DNA of 64,000 nucleotides from Lobosporangium transversale (Eukaryota > Mortierellomycota > Mortierellomycetes > Mortierellales > Mortierellaceae): positions 62,001-126,000 of the forward strand of contig NW_019028999.1 in NCBI RefSeq assembly GCF_002105155.1, given 5' to 3'. Shown here one piece after another: positions 54,365-64,000 of this stretch. The notes beneath the pieces were generated by a model, which worked only from the letters and a program-made list of their open reading frames with translations, made no database searches and was not told the DNA's origin. How positions within the stretch are numbered: the first letter of the stretch is position 1; every line of letters begins with the position of its first letter. A program made the translations under genes and the position numbers.

Positions 54365-54860
54365 TAAAATAAAATAAGATAAAAAAAATAAAACTAAGTA
54401 CTAGTACATGACATTCTTATTCAGGTTCTCTCTTTTCACGAGGAAAAAGTAGCTGTTGGTTCCTTGCTTCTTACCTTGCGTATGGCGTTCTCCAAAGTAG
54501 CCAAAGTTTTTGCGCGCATATACAATAGCCTCCTGTGTTTGTTTGTTCTGCAGCAGCTGCAGGTATCTTTGACGATGCAATTTAAACTCGAGCGTACTGG
54601 GTCGTTTCTCTAACTCGCTCCTGTGACGTGTAGCCCACCTTTAATTATCAATAGAGTGATATGCTCGGATTGTAAGCAAAATGGCTACAAGACAAACAGG
54701 TTAGACCATTTAACCGGTATTCAGAGACATTCCCATAAGACTTACAGCAGTGCAGGTTCCAAATTATTCTCCTTCAATGCCGCATGGATATCAAACATTT
54801 CAACAAATTGATGACGCATCGCATCCGGTATTGTTAAACCAGCTTCCTAAAGAAAAGGAA

Positions 54861-54895
<35 letters not shown>

Positions 54896-55655
54896 TAGTA
54901 ATAACTCATATATGCAATCAGTATCAAGGTCTTCACATACTAAATGGCGAAGCTTATTCTCCATAACCACAATGGACAAAAAAAAAAAAAAAAAAAAAAA
55001 AAGCTCTGGGACCTGCCTTCGCAAATGCATCTCCGACCTCAAAATTCCCTTGTCGAATAAAGTGCATGGCTATCGTATTTCTGAGGATTTTCTCTTTATT
55101 GTCAAACGCATGAGGATTTATGGTTCCCATCATGTCCGCCACGAATTTCTAAATACATCCAAATAAATAAACATATATAAGTTTTTTATAGTCACCGTGA
55201 GAGTGGAAAAGGGGATCGGAAGCACAAGTTCTTTTTATCTTATGCACCTTGTCAATTGCTTTTGAGTATTTAGTCAATGCGCTCTGAAGCTCCTTTTGTT
55301 CTTCAGAAATGCCATTGGAGACGGTCTTGATTGCCTTGCTGAGCGTTGCCAAGGAAGCATTCACCGATTCAGGGCCTACACCATTGTTAGAACCGAGATC
55401 GATAACAAAGGAATGTCAGCTCAGTCAGCTCATAAGAGAGGGGGTGTAATTAATGAGGTAAGGAGGATGCCATATATCACTCCTCAGGTTATAAAAAAGG
55501 ACGTGAGATAGAAACATCTAACTCTCCTAGCTACCATTTTGGATTTTTTCCTTTGCCTCGTTAACGACTGCAATAAGGCGGTCCAGAGGGTCATTCGTCT
55601 CCAATGCCCGCTGCTTTTTTAAAATCTTGTCATAGTCCTTAATGAATGTCTCCAT
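53531..55655 (-). CDS. GID2: Gid2/Rmd5 (RMND5) subunit of the GID/CTLH E3 ubiquitin ligase
   Basis: Nine exons (55535-55655, 55248-55375, 55017-55148, 54746-54846, 54475-54638, 54165-54327, 53975-54071, 53687-53844, 53531-53600) encode about 377 residues; human RMND5A has 391. Exon 3 holds the LisH-like segment [23 protein letters not shown] and CRA follow: [44 protein letters not shown] and [11 protein letters not shown]. The C-terminus is the degenerate [32 protein letters not shown], ending AKNVFF. In yeast the GID ligase with Fyv10 degrades gluconeogenic enzymes after glucose returns. The exon 3/4 junction is unusual: a GC donor (AAG|GCAGGT) gives AKEAGL, or a GT donor four bases on with a shifted acceptor gives AKAAGL. 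The exon 2 donor GTGCAT is weak. Confidence 0.9.
54861..54893. repeat. (AAT)n microsatellite in an intron
   Basis: Ten to eleven AAT units lie directly upstream (sense) of the exon 4 acceptor of the Gid2 gene, giving a TTA-rich tract on the sense strand. Confidence 0.85.
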
Positions 55656-56553
55656 GGTGAAGTAGGACAAACAATGTGTGGTGGGTATTTTTGAAAGATT
55701 TGTTGGAAAAAACCAACAAGAATGCAATTACAAAAGGTGAAACCAAGAAAAGATAGTATTAATAAAGAAAAGAAAGAGAGAAACGGAGAGAGGACACAGA
55801 GGGAGTTCTTGGCTTGATGCTTGTTATTCCTTTAGATGCGAGAAGAATGAAAACAAGCAGAGGTGAATGAAGCAATGAGAATGCCATGCACGTACACAAG
55901 TTTAGGTTGGTAGAACGTTCAAAACCCGTGATCTCCCTTTTCTCCAACTATTTTATTTCCTCCTAGAACTTCGCCCACCCAAAACTTCTTACGATTGAAG
56001 ATAGTCCGTCGCAAGTGTACTTGCTCAAACTTATTTCGCAGATTGTTCAAGGAAGCACGAAGCCCCCCTCGCCCTTCTGCTCATAGTCTTGAAACCAGCT
56101 TAGCTTTGAGGGTATCATGCAAGGATTGCGGCAATAGTGAACAGGGCCATGTATCTGGGTGTTTAGTAGGTAGCTGCTTGTTTTTCCATGTATTAACAGT
56201 GTCATGGAGTGTAACCAGGAATTAACTTGGCAGGCTACCGGCTCAGCTAATGAGAAATATGATTCATTTTTCCCTTGAGGTAGCTTCCATTCTCGAGTGC
56301 TTCATAACTTCTTGCTGTTGCCTTCAAAGTACATTCCTGGAGAGAAGTAGCACTGGTATATCAATCAGCCATAATTTAAACATTTATTTATCATCAGATA
56401 TTCAGGGTAACGACGTGCTCGCGATCAGCATAGAGTATAATGCGTTGATTATGGCAATGGGCACTTTTTTTTTTTTTTTTTTTTTTTTGTTTTGTTTTTT
56501 TGTAAGAGCAGCTCGTCTTGTATTTGAAAGGAATCATTTTATTATTTACAATC
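55656..56553. other. Spacer between LYC1 and GID2
   Basis: No gene is recognised. It contains the GID2 promoter on the left, and a T run of about 24 near 56465-56488 close to the LYC1 3' end. Confidence 0.55.
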
Positions 56554-57816
56554 CTAAAGGCCCCAAGTATAGGCTCCATTTGCAACCATAGTAATGCTTC
56601 CGCCAAAGTTTTCGTGCTCCATTTGTGCAACGCAGAGCCACCAGCTGGTGCGGTCTCTGTTAAACATGCCAGTGGCAGCGAGAGCGTCTTTGTCATTTAA
56701 GTCCCATACAGATACCATAGAGAACCCCCATTCCTGTGCCTCCTTCATGGCCTCTCTGAGAAGGCACTGCAGCTGATGTACTGTTTGGTATCTTAATCGG
56801 AGAATGCATATACGGCTGCTTGATGGAATATAGGTCCAGATGACAAATGCATCCAAACCCTTGTAGTGCTCGTCGATAGAGACCAAGCGCACCCCGATTC
56901 TTGTTATCGGCCGATTAATATGGTCTATATGGAGGTTCGAATAACGGGTCATCTCAAAATGTGTGCGGAATGCTTCTTCATGTGGAAGAATGGTAACAAA
57001 ATGAAGGTTTTGGCCCCGAGGCGCCTCAAGAGTGCATTTGGCCATTTCAGATCGAAGAAGTTCCACATCTTCATTAACAATCTCTCTGAGGTCAGACTCA
57101 GTAACATTATTGATCCGGTATTTTGCACCAGCAGCGGAAGCATCAACCAAAGGAAGATCAGGAAAGACATGGCTCTTCAGTTGATCCAACACCAATTCAC
57201 GCGATCGCATCATTTGCCAACCTAGATTTGCGTAGAATGTAGGTTCAATTGCTGAGAATAAGTACGAAAGATCGACGACAGGATCTGTCTGATGCTTGAG
57301 TTTATCCATAACCATCCTGAGCATTGCATTGGCAAATCCACGAGATCTATGCTCGATTGGCGTAAATACCAGAAGAACATACGCCACCGCGATTTCTTTT
57401 AATTCATGAGTGGACTCTGTCAAATGGCCGTTCTGCTGGCTAGCCAAAATATGCTGCGTATTGCTGTGTTTTAATTCCTGAGCATTGAGTTCCTTGTTTG
57501 TTGGCAGTTCACTTGTTGCTTTCGAGGTAATCTTAGAGATAAGTCCAGGTCTGAGGATGATGTGAGCAGCAGATAAAATGCTAGTGGGATCATTGCCTTT
57601 GCCCCTTGGGACAAGTACCCAAATACTATGCCCCATACCAGGTCCAAGGTCCACGTTAGTCCTAATCCTGGATTTTTCTAGCCATGCCTCATCAGATGCG
57701 TAAGGTGCGAAATGAACTTTATTGTTAATCCAAACTTGCTTGATCACATCGGGGTCTGAAGCAAGAACCAGTTCAAGTTCAGGGACTGTTGCCGTATTGG
57801 CTCTTGATGAAATCAT
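56554..57816 (-). CDS. LYC1: LYC1-type GNAT acetyltransferase
   Basis: A single intronless frame encodes 420 residues. The central GNAT fold shows VAYVLLVFTPIEHRSRGFANAMLRMVMDKL, where RSRGFA is the acetyl-CoA pyrophosphate-binding loop (Q/RxxGxA). It is followed by YLFSAIEPTFYANLGWQMMRS, the typical FYxxxGW segment. The C-terminal domain ending VANGAYTWGL fits the LYC1 family, named for the Yarrowia lipolytica lysine N6-acetyltransferase of lysine catabolism. Whether this copy uses lysine cannot be told from sequence. It is intronless, unlike most neighbours. It diverges from PPN1 with about 0.8 kb between the starts. Confidence 0.8.
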   Translation of the reverse strand: MISSRANTATVPELELVLASDPDVIKQVWINNKVHFAPYASDEAWLEKSRIRTNVDLGPGMGHSIWVLVPRGKGNDPTSILSAAHIILRPGLISKITSKATSELPTNKELNAQELKHSNTQHILASQQNGHLTESTHELKEIAVAYVLLVFTPIEHRSRGFANAMLRMVMDKLKHQTDPVVDLSYLFSAIEPTFYANLGWQMMRSRELVLDQLKSHVFPDLPLVDASAAGAKYRINNVTESDLREIVNEDVELLRSEMAKCTLEAPRGQNLHFVTILPHEEAFRTHFEMTRYSNLHIDHINRPITRIGVRLVSIDEHYKGLDAFVIWTYIPSSSRICILRLRYQTVHQLQCLLREAMKEAQEWGFSMVSVWDLNDKDALAATGMFNRDRTSWWLCVAQMEHENFGGSITMVANGAYTWGL

Positions 57817-58610
57817 ACTGATGCTAAACCAACTAGATTAAATGAATGAAATGATTCCTAAAAGATTCATGATGTCGACCAGAAATGATCTAAATACGCG
57901 TGTATCACGCATAATACATAAACAGCACTCAACAGCATACTGTATGAATATGCAAAGTAAGCATTCCTAGCGGCATGCGTCTTGGTTTACTTGCATCTAC
58001 GGCGTATTTGGTCATCGTCGATCGTTTTATCCTATCAAATCATGTATTTCTTTCCATCTTCCCCTTCGATATTTTTTTTGTTTACATTCTTCACACATTG
58101 CCGAAACTGTGTTCTGCGCGCCTTAAATCAATTAATTACCGAGATCAATAAAAGAAAACCATCGGACATTTGAGGGGAGGGGGCAAGCAAGACAAGCTCT
58201 TCTTTTTCTTCAATGGGTACGGCGGAGTAGAAGACAACGCGTTGTATTTGTTGAATATAATGGGTTACAACCATGATTTTCTTGATGTTCCCTTTCAGAT
58301 CTCATCTCCAAGGGCGCTTCTTTTTTTTTTTTTCTTTTTTTCTTTTCTTTTTCTTTTTATTTTTTTTGCAGATCCTTCCATCTGTCTTGTCTTAAAAGTA
58401 TACAAAATAAACCCAATCTACTTCTTTTTTTTTTTTTTTCTTCTATCGATCATTCTATCCAGTTTTTTTTTTTTTTTTTTTTTAGCAATTACTTTCCACA
58501 TTCATCTTACATTTCTCTCATTTCGCATTCTGATCAAAAAGGTTTAAAAAGAAGCAAAAGAAATAAAAAAAATAAAATAAAAATTAGTCGTTAGACCTAA
58601 AAAATTACTG
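57817..58610. promoter_or_regulatory. Divergent promoter region of LYC1 and PPN1
   Basis: About 0.8 kb separates the two start codons. The PPN1-proximal half (58315-58490) is extremely T- and pyrimidine-rich with several T runs, as in other promoters of the window. No specific site is claimed. Confidence 0.5.
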
Positions 58611-60729
58611 ATGAAACATCAAGCCATTCTCCTCCTTGGTACCGCATTGGCATGCTGCCTTGCCAATGCTGCCACCACCGAAGATCAGCTCAGTTCATCG
58701 TCGTCGTATCCATTTGGACGCTTCCTCCATATCACAGACATTCATCCGGACGAGAACTACATCAACGGAGGCGCGGTCTCTAGGTTATGTCACACGATTG
58801 CTGAAAATGAGGATGAGAGCCTCCGTGACGCCAACGTGCTTCGCCTTCGATGGAACCGGTATAGTACTGGTGCCCGTACTCGTGCCCTTACCCTCCAGAT
58901 GTCATCGGACCAGGCTTATAAAAGGTTGACGACAAATGCCAAGGCACAGCAACGATATCAACAACAAGGCAACATATTTAGTACTCGGTCTAGCATCATG
59001 GAAGGAGGGATACGCGAAGTTGGCATTGGGGGTTACTATGGGGCACCTAACACGATATGCGATACTCCTTTGACACTCGCAGACGCGGTGTTTAACTGGA
59101 TTGACAGCAACCTGTCGGGATCAATTGACTTCATCGTATGGACTGGAGATAATGCCAGGTAAAGAAATATGACACCAGATCCGCCGATCTGTGGTCTTGT
59201 GTGTAGAAGATCTTGATCCTTATTAACTTTTCGTTGAATGCCTCTGAAACGTCCGATTCTTTTTTTTTTTTTTTTTTTTTTTTTTTTCTTTTATATATAT
59301 ATATATATCAAAAAGGCATGACTCAGACAACACTTTCCCTCGTACACAGGAACAAATCTTTGCGATGAATTTCATCATGGCGAGACGTATGCTTACAACT
59401 TTTCCACCCAACTCTAAGGATGGAGAACGCCTCCCGATTGTACCTTCCATCGGCAACAATGATGTCTACCCCCACAACATCATGTTCCCGGGTCCGAATC
59501 CTATTCTAGACCATTACTTGGATATTTGGTCCGAGTTCATCCCTGAGAATCAAAAGGAGACTTTTCGCAAAGGAGGTTATTACTCCAAAGAAGTCATTCC
59601 AGGAAAAATCAGTGTCTTTGGCCTCAACACGTTGTATTTCTACATCCAAAACACCGCCGTGGATGGGTGCAAAAAGAAACACGAGCCTGGCACTAAACAA
59701 ATGGATTGGCTTCAAGCAGAGCTGAAATCCCTGAGGAAGCGTGGGATGGTAGCCTATTTGACAGGTCATGTGCCTCCTGAGAAGCACTCATACACAAGCT
59801 CATGTCATTCCAGATACACACAATTGGCGATTCAATATCAAGATGTAATCGTAGGTCACTTGTATGGCCATGCCAACATTGATCATTTCTTTATTCTTTC
59901 TCAAGCTGAGGATAGAAGCGATAAAGACGACAGCGAGGACTCTGAAGAAGAAGACGAAAATCGACTTGACGTGATGAACAAGATCGGTGGTGACCCTTTT
60001 CTCGAATTGGGCTTGACTTCATACCTTGAGGCACTTTGGGAGCAATATAAAGACATCTCCAAAAAATCGAAAGGAACTAACTACGCAGCTATTCAAGTCT
60101 CACCTTCTATTGTACCCAGTTACCAACCTACGCTGCGCGTGTTTACGTATGAGCTGGCAAATGACAAAAATCCCGATCCCACGCCTGACCAACCGCAGCC
60201 CGATGATGGCGATGATGAAGACAATGACGAAGACCAGGATGAGGAGGAGGATGGCCATAATGATGAGGAGGAAGGAGAGGAAGAGGAAGGGGAAGGGGAA
60301 GGGGAAGGGGAAGGGGAAGAGGAAGAAGAAGAGCTGGGCAATCCGGCATTTGGTGAGTACTTCAATATGCAATTAAACAACAATGTTGATAGAGCTATAG
60401 AGAAGAAGAAGCATAAGAAACATAAGAAGCATAAGAAGACTGTACCTCGTCCAGCGCCTGTGGACAAATTTGGGTATCCTTTGGGTTTTACACAATACTG
60501 GGCCAACCTAACTCAAGCGAACGAAGAGCTAACGCCACCTGAATTTGTGGTCGAGTATCGGACACGAGAGGATTATGGTCTGCAACATCTTGGAGTTACG
60601 GAATGGCTAGGCCTTGCACGCAGGATCACAGAGGAAAAGCCTTTGAAGAAGCAATATTTGCAGAGGATGGTGGTCCAAACTGGTGCGGAACATCGACTGA
60701 AACGAGAGTGGGATCTCGAGGACTGTTAG
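58611..60729 (+). CDS. PPN1: Endopolyphosphatase (PPN1 family)
   Basis: Two exons (58611-59158, 59316-60729) encode 653 residues. Residues 1-20 are hydrophobic and end ANA, a signal peptide or membrane anchor. The calcineurin-like phosphoesterase motifs are in order: HITDIHPDENY (Asp43, His45), GDNARHD across the intron (about 179-185), GNNDVYPHN, LTGHVPP and GHLYGHANIDHFF. FGRFLHITDIHPD and NAVFNW-like flanks match yeast Ppn1, which cleaves polyphosphate in the vacuole. Near residues 470-535 is a long Asp/Glu run coded partly by a (GGGGAA)n repeat, then a Lys/His repeat (KKHKKHKKHKK). These could bind polyphosphate or divalent metal; that is inference. The intron acceptor AAAAAG is preceded by a TA repeat and a T run. 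The gene is convergent with the BTB gene. Confidence 0.9.
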
Positions 60730-61172
60730 ATATTAGAAAACAACAACAAAAGAGGCATCTTAGACTTTTTTTTTTTTTTTGTTTTTTTTTCATTAGAACC
60801 ATAATAAACAAATATCCCATCCTCTCTCTCATGAAACAAAAGAATAAAAGCACGGACGCGTATCATGCAAAAAAAAAAAAAAAAAAAAAAAAAGACGTTA
60901 CTGTTGTCTACCTACACATGAAGCACATGAAAGAAGCAAGAATGGATTTGCTATTAACGGCAAAACGCACGGTTCCACACTTGGGCTTATTCTTTCAATG
61001 ACCACATTTGAATCACAAGTCTTTTTTTTTTTTTTTTTTTTTTTTTTGGCCATGCTACTTTCTTTTTAGTGTCTCTGGCGCCTCATCTGTTAAAATAAAT
61101 GGTGTTTTTATTATTTGGTCATTTAAACCAGTGTTTGTATTGTGCCTAAGCAAGGAAAGAAGTAAAAGAAGG

Positions 61173-61209
<37 letters not shown>

Positions 61210-61333
61210 GAAAAGGAAGCGGATGAATGAATGGTTGATTAGGGTGTAAATGAAGAGAAACCACTATTAAACATTTCTAGTCAAAGGTACGCCCATCGAT
61301 ACACCGTTGGTTGTTGTCAGTAGAAGAAAGAAG

Positions 61334-61384
<51 letters not shown>

Positions 61385-61401
61385 TAAATAAAAGAATGCC
61401 A
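60730..61401. other. Spacer between convergent PPN1 and BTB genes
   Basis: It is dense in homopolymers: T near 60765-60790 and 61021-61047, A near 60868-60893, 61171-61190 and 61338-61368. It also has (AAAAG)n at 61190-61217 and (TA)n at 61367-61386. No gene is seen. Confidence 0.6.
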
Positions 61402-61608
61402 TTATTGTATCATGAGAGTACTCATGGCTAGACCATGCAACCCAAGAGCTGGATCTGTACTCTGTTCAAATGTCAAACACAACTTCAGTACTGGCAGAGA
61501 TTGAAGATTAAGATATCGAATGTTTTGAAGGATTGCCCTGTAATTCCCAGGGGTGAACGAACGGAGCCACCGCTCATTGTCTTCAGTATAAATCTATATT
61601 ACGATTAA

Positions 61609-61639
<31 letters not shown>

Positions 61640-62370
61640 AATCATATCATCAGCACAGACATTCAAAAAAAAAAAAAAAAAAAAAAAAAAGGAGAAAGCA
61701 TGTAAAGCTATGCTTTGTTCCAATTTATCTTACCCAATACAATAACTCCTCAAACCGACTTTCTTCAGGATCCATCAATGAGATAGTTAACTCTGGTAGA
61801 TCATCGTCCGAGTCATTACCGTCAGTATCCTGGCCTGGTTCTTCCTCATCATTTGGTTCATCAGAAGCAGAACCAGACCCAGGATCAGAGCCCTGCACAC
61901 TCATCAATGATGTCGGCTGAACATTATTGATTGTTCGCTGATTTATGCCTTGATCAATGTCTTTTGGAGGATGCTGCTGCTCCGGATAGAAATTCATCCG
62001 ACTGCTTTCACATCCATCAACATCATGGATGTCGGCAAGTGTAGAAGCCTGTCGATTAAAGACTTCATCGGCTGATGCATTAACAGCAAGGTTCGAGAGC
62101 GGGCCCCAGGCGTTGTTCGCGATCATATCATCGAAGATGTGTCGGAACGCTGAAGAACGAGACTAATTTATACATGTGGATAAAAACACATCATTAAAAA
62201 TAAAATAAAAAAAAGGCTTGTTTGTACTTGTGAAAATAATACTTTGCGTTGCTTTTTATTATTATTATTATTATTATTCTTATTATCATTTCTTTTTTTT
62301 TTTTTTTTTTTTTTTTCGTTGGTTGAGTTGATGGGGGATGATGATTGGAAGCACTACCCAATTATGGATG

Positions 62371-62408
<38 letters not shown>

Positions 62409-63019
62409 GGGTAGTCAAGTGAAGTAAAAGAAATATCTCTGCCCTTGAAAAGCAATGTAGATCTGTGGAAATCGACATGCAGCCAAAAGAATTGGATAGG
62501 ATAACTGCATAATGGGTGCTATGCACCGTCAAGGAACGGAAACAAAAAGAAAAGAAGCAATGCAACGTCCACAACAACAACAACAACAACAACAAAAAAA
62601 TTCTGTTTCGCAACGAATTGACGAAGAAAAGGTTAAAAAAAAAGAAGAAAGAAAGAAGAAAGAAAGAAAGAAAGGAAGGAAGGAAGGAAGAAGGAAGGAA
62701 ATAAAGAAAGAGAGAGGGCCTTATAACTTACAGCAAGCATCTGTACATGAACATGGAACCTCATACTGCCTACATTCAGGACACAATTGGCATCCTCACG
62801 CCTTCCATATAAGCTATCCCCGGTCTTTATCAATTGATTAGCAATCACATTCGCCATGTACGTGACAGGTGGAAGGTCAATGGAGAATTTAGTATATTCT
62901 ATGCTGGACATGTCGCTATCGCTTGAAGCACTCTCCAAATCAGTGTCGCTCTCATCATCAATCATCTCTAACTGAGTCTTGTAAGAGTGATCTTGCTTGA
63001 ATGATTGACAAACAGACAT
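61402..63019 (-). CDS. BTB/POZ domain protein
   Basis: Three exons (62732-63019, 61734-62162, 61402-61593) encode 302 residues. After an acidic Ser/Asp N-terminus, the BTB fold starts with DANCVLNVGSMRFHVHVQMLA. It continues after intron 1 with SRSSAFRHIFDDMI, and after a long acidic insertion (about residues 125-215) with LPELTISLMDPEESRFEELLYW. After intron 2 comes YTEDNERWLRSFTPGNYRAILQNIRYLNL. Such proteins often serve as Cul3 substrate adaptors or dimerise; the partner is unknown. The fold is interrupted by the insertion, as in several fungal BTB proteins. I do not recognise an ortholog. The ATG at 63019 starts the protein directly; frames upstream to 63529 run through homopolymers. Confidence 0.8.
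62256..62279. repeat. (ATT)n microsatellite in an intron
   Basis: Eight ATT units lie in intron 1 of the BTB gene, next to a T run (62290-62316) and an A run (62369-62403). Confidence 0.8.
62637..62705. repeat. Purine-only tract
   Basis: About 70 bases are almost only A and G (AAGAAAGG-like units) near the 5' end of intron 1 of the BTB gene. On the sense strand it is a pyrimidine tract starting shortly after the donor. Confidence 0.7.
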
Positions 63020-64000
63020 GGTAAAAGCCAAGAAAGGAAGAAACAAAGGAGGGGGAAAAAAAATGTTGGCGAGTGTTGAAAGAGCGAGAATGGAATGAAA
63101 ATAGTGGGTGATAAACGTGAAGATGAAATGAGATGAATTAAGATCTGATATTCTAAGAACTTGGGGTATAACAACAACGGTACTTTTTCTTTCTTCTTTT
63201 TTTTTTTTTTTTTTTTTTTTGCGAAAGAGTGGAGTAACCAATAGGCATTGAAAACAAATAATAGGATGACAAAAAGTAAAGGAATATATTGATGATAACG
63301 TCCAAAAGAGGTGAATGAGTGAGGCTATAGGCTTAGTTCTTTTTTTTTTTTTTTGACTATGAACCTCCAGGACAGGGTCCTGAGAGAAAAAAAAATGAAC
63401 AATAATAATGTGGATGATGATGATAATAATAAAAGAATAGGAGAGAAGTAGGAGGGGAATATGAATAGGTTCGTAAGGCTTGAATGGAAACAAAGGGATG
63501 CAAAGTCGATGATAACCTGCTTCAGACACGAAAGAGATCTTTTTTTTTCACTATTATCATCACTATTATTGTCATTTAGATGCCTCTATAGGTCGATGCT
63601 TTTAATGTTTGGGCGAAAGACGCGAGCACATGAACGAGTGGACGTTGAACCGGCCGAAGAAAAAAAAAAAAAAAAAAAAAAAAGATAGACCGGGCAAATT
63701 CAGGTAGTTGTACAAGGAGGTGAAACGGAGAGAATAAAACGAGGATAGGTATCAAAACGGCACGAAAGCATTGAAGCGCCAGTTTGTTGAGAATAAAATC
63801 CCTTTCTGACAAAAAAACCTTTTTTTTTTTTTTTTTCCTCTTGAGGTAAAGTGGATGATCTTTACACTGCTCCACTCTTCTGTGGATAAAGCGAGGCAGC
63901 TGTCATGAATCGTTTTTTTTTTTTTTTTTTTTTTTTTTTTGGCACTTTTTGTTCAATTTATTACAAATATTTGTATACAATTTGGCTACACTGTCCGTCA
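63020..64000. other. Right-edge spacer
   Basis: This is the BTB promoter region followed by several homopolymers (T near 63198-63220, A near 63660-63683, T near 63913-63940). The last 60 bases contain TTTATT, which on the minus strand is AATAAA. This might be the 3' end of a minus-strand gene lying beyond the window. No coding sequence is seen. Confidence 0.4.

Overview
The window is nuclear DNA of a filamentous fungus. Most genes carry several short GT-AG introns of about 50 to 200 bases. The genes include a HAP5/NF-YC subunit, an Rsc7/Swp82 chromatin subunit, a creC/WDR20 WD40 protein, LYC1, PPN1 and a COP9 signalosome subunit. Retention of Rab18 and CSN3 together with fungus-specific families, plus the high intron density, suggests an early-diverging lineage such as Mortierellomycota or Mucoromycota rather than a yeast. 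That placement is inference. Homopolymer A or T runs of 20 to 40 bases are frequent in introns and spacers.

Layout, left to right. 0.9-5.7 kb: an ER J-protein (SCJ1/DNAJB11 type) with a UPRE-like box upstream, a HAP5 subunit with glutamine-rich arms, and an unknown two-exon gene. 5.7-9.5 kb: no gene seen. 9.5-14.7 kb: a nine-exon ABCC transporter, convergent with a divergent ARF-like protein (14.9-16.8 kb, minus). 16.8-19.8 kb: repeat-rich spacer. 19.8-23.5 kb: a seven-exon Rsc7/Swp82 protein fused to PHD-type zinc fingers. 23.9-31.0 kb: a tandem array of three actin genes on the minus strand, one canonical, one intact but with a shortened D-loop, one broken, plus a relic of a fourth 3' end. 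All three start with an exon that is only the ATG. 32.3-36.1 kb: Rab18 and CSN3 diverge from a shared promoter. 36.7-37.6 kb: fragments of a decayed gene. 38.6-45.1 kb: creC/WDR20 convergent with a large Q-rich protein whose C-terminus resembles the Bni4/Afr1 PP1-docking end. 45.1-49.2 kb: spacer. 49.2-51.2 kb: a Cid1-type nucleotidyltransferase. 51.6-55.7 kb: a Nop13-like two-RRM protein and the Gid2/Rmd5 E3 ligase subunit. 56.5-60.7 kb: an intronless LYC1-type acetyltransferase divergent from the endopolyphosphatase PPN1. 61.4-63.0 kb: a BTB/POZ protein.

The genes are mostly unrelated housekeeping or regulatory loci rather than a functional cluster. CSN3, the creC/WDR20 homolog, Gid2 and the BTB protein all touch the ubiquitin system, but this may be chance. 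The strongest items for follow-up are the actin array, the Rsc7-PHD fusion, the degenerate ARF-like protein and the Bni4-like tail. Exon joins were deduced by eye from reading frames, splice consensus and family alignment from memory; no searches were run.
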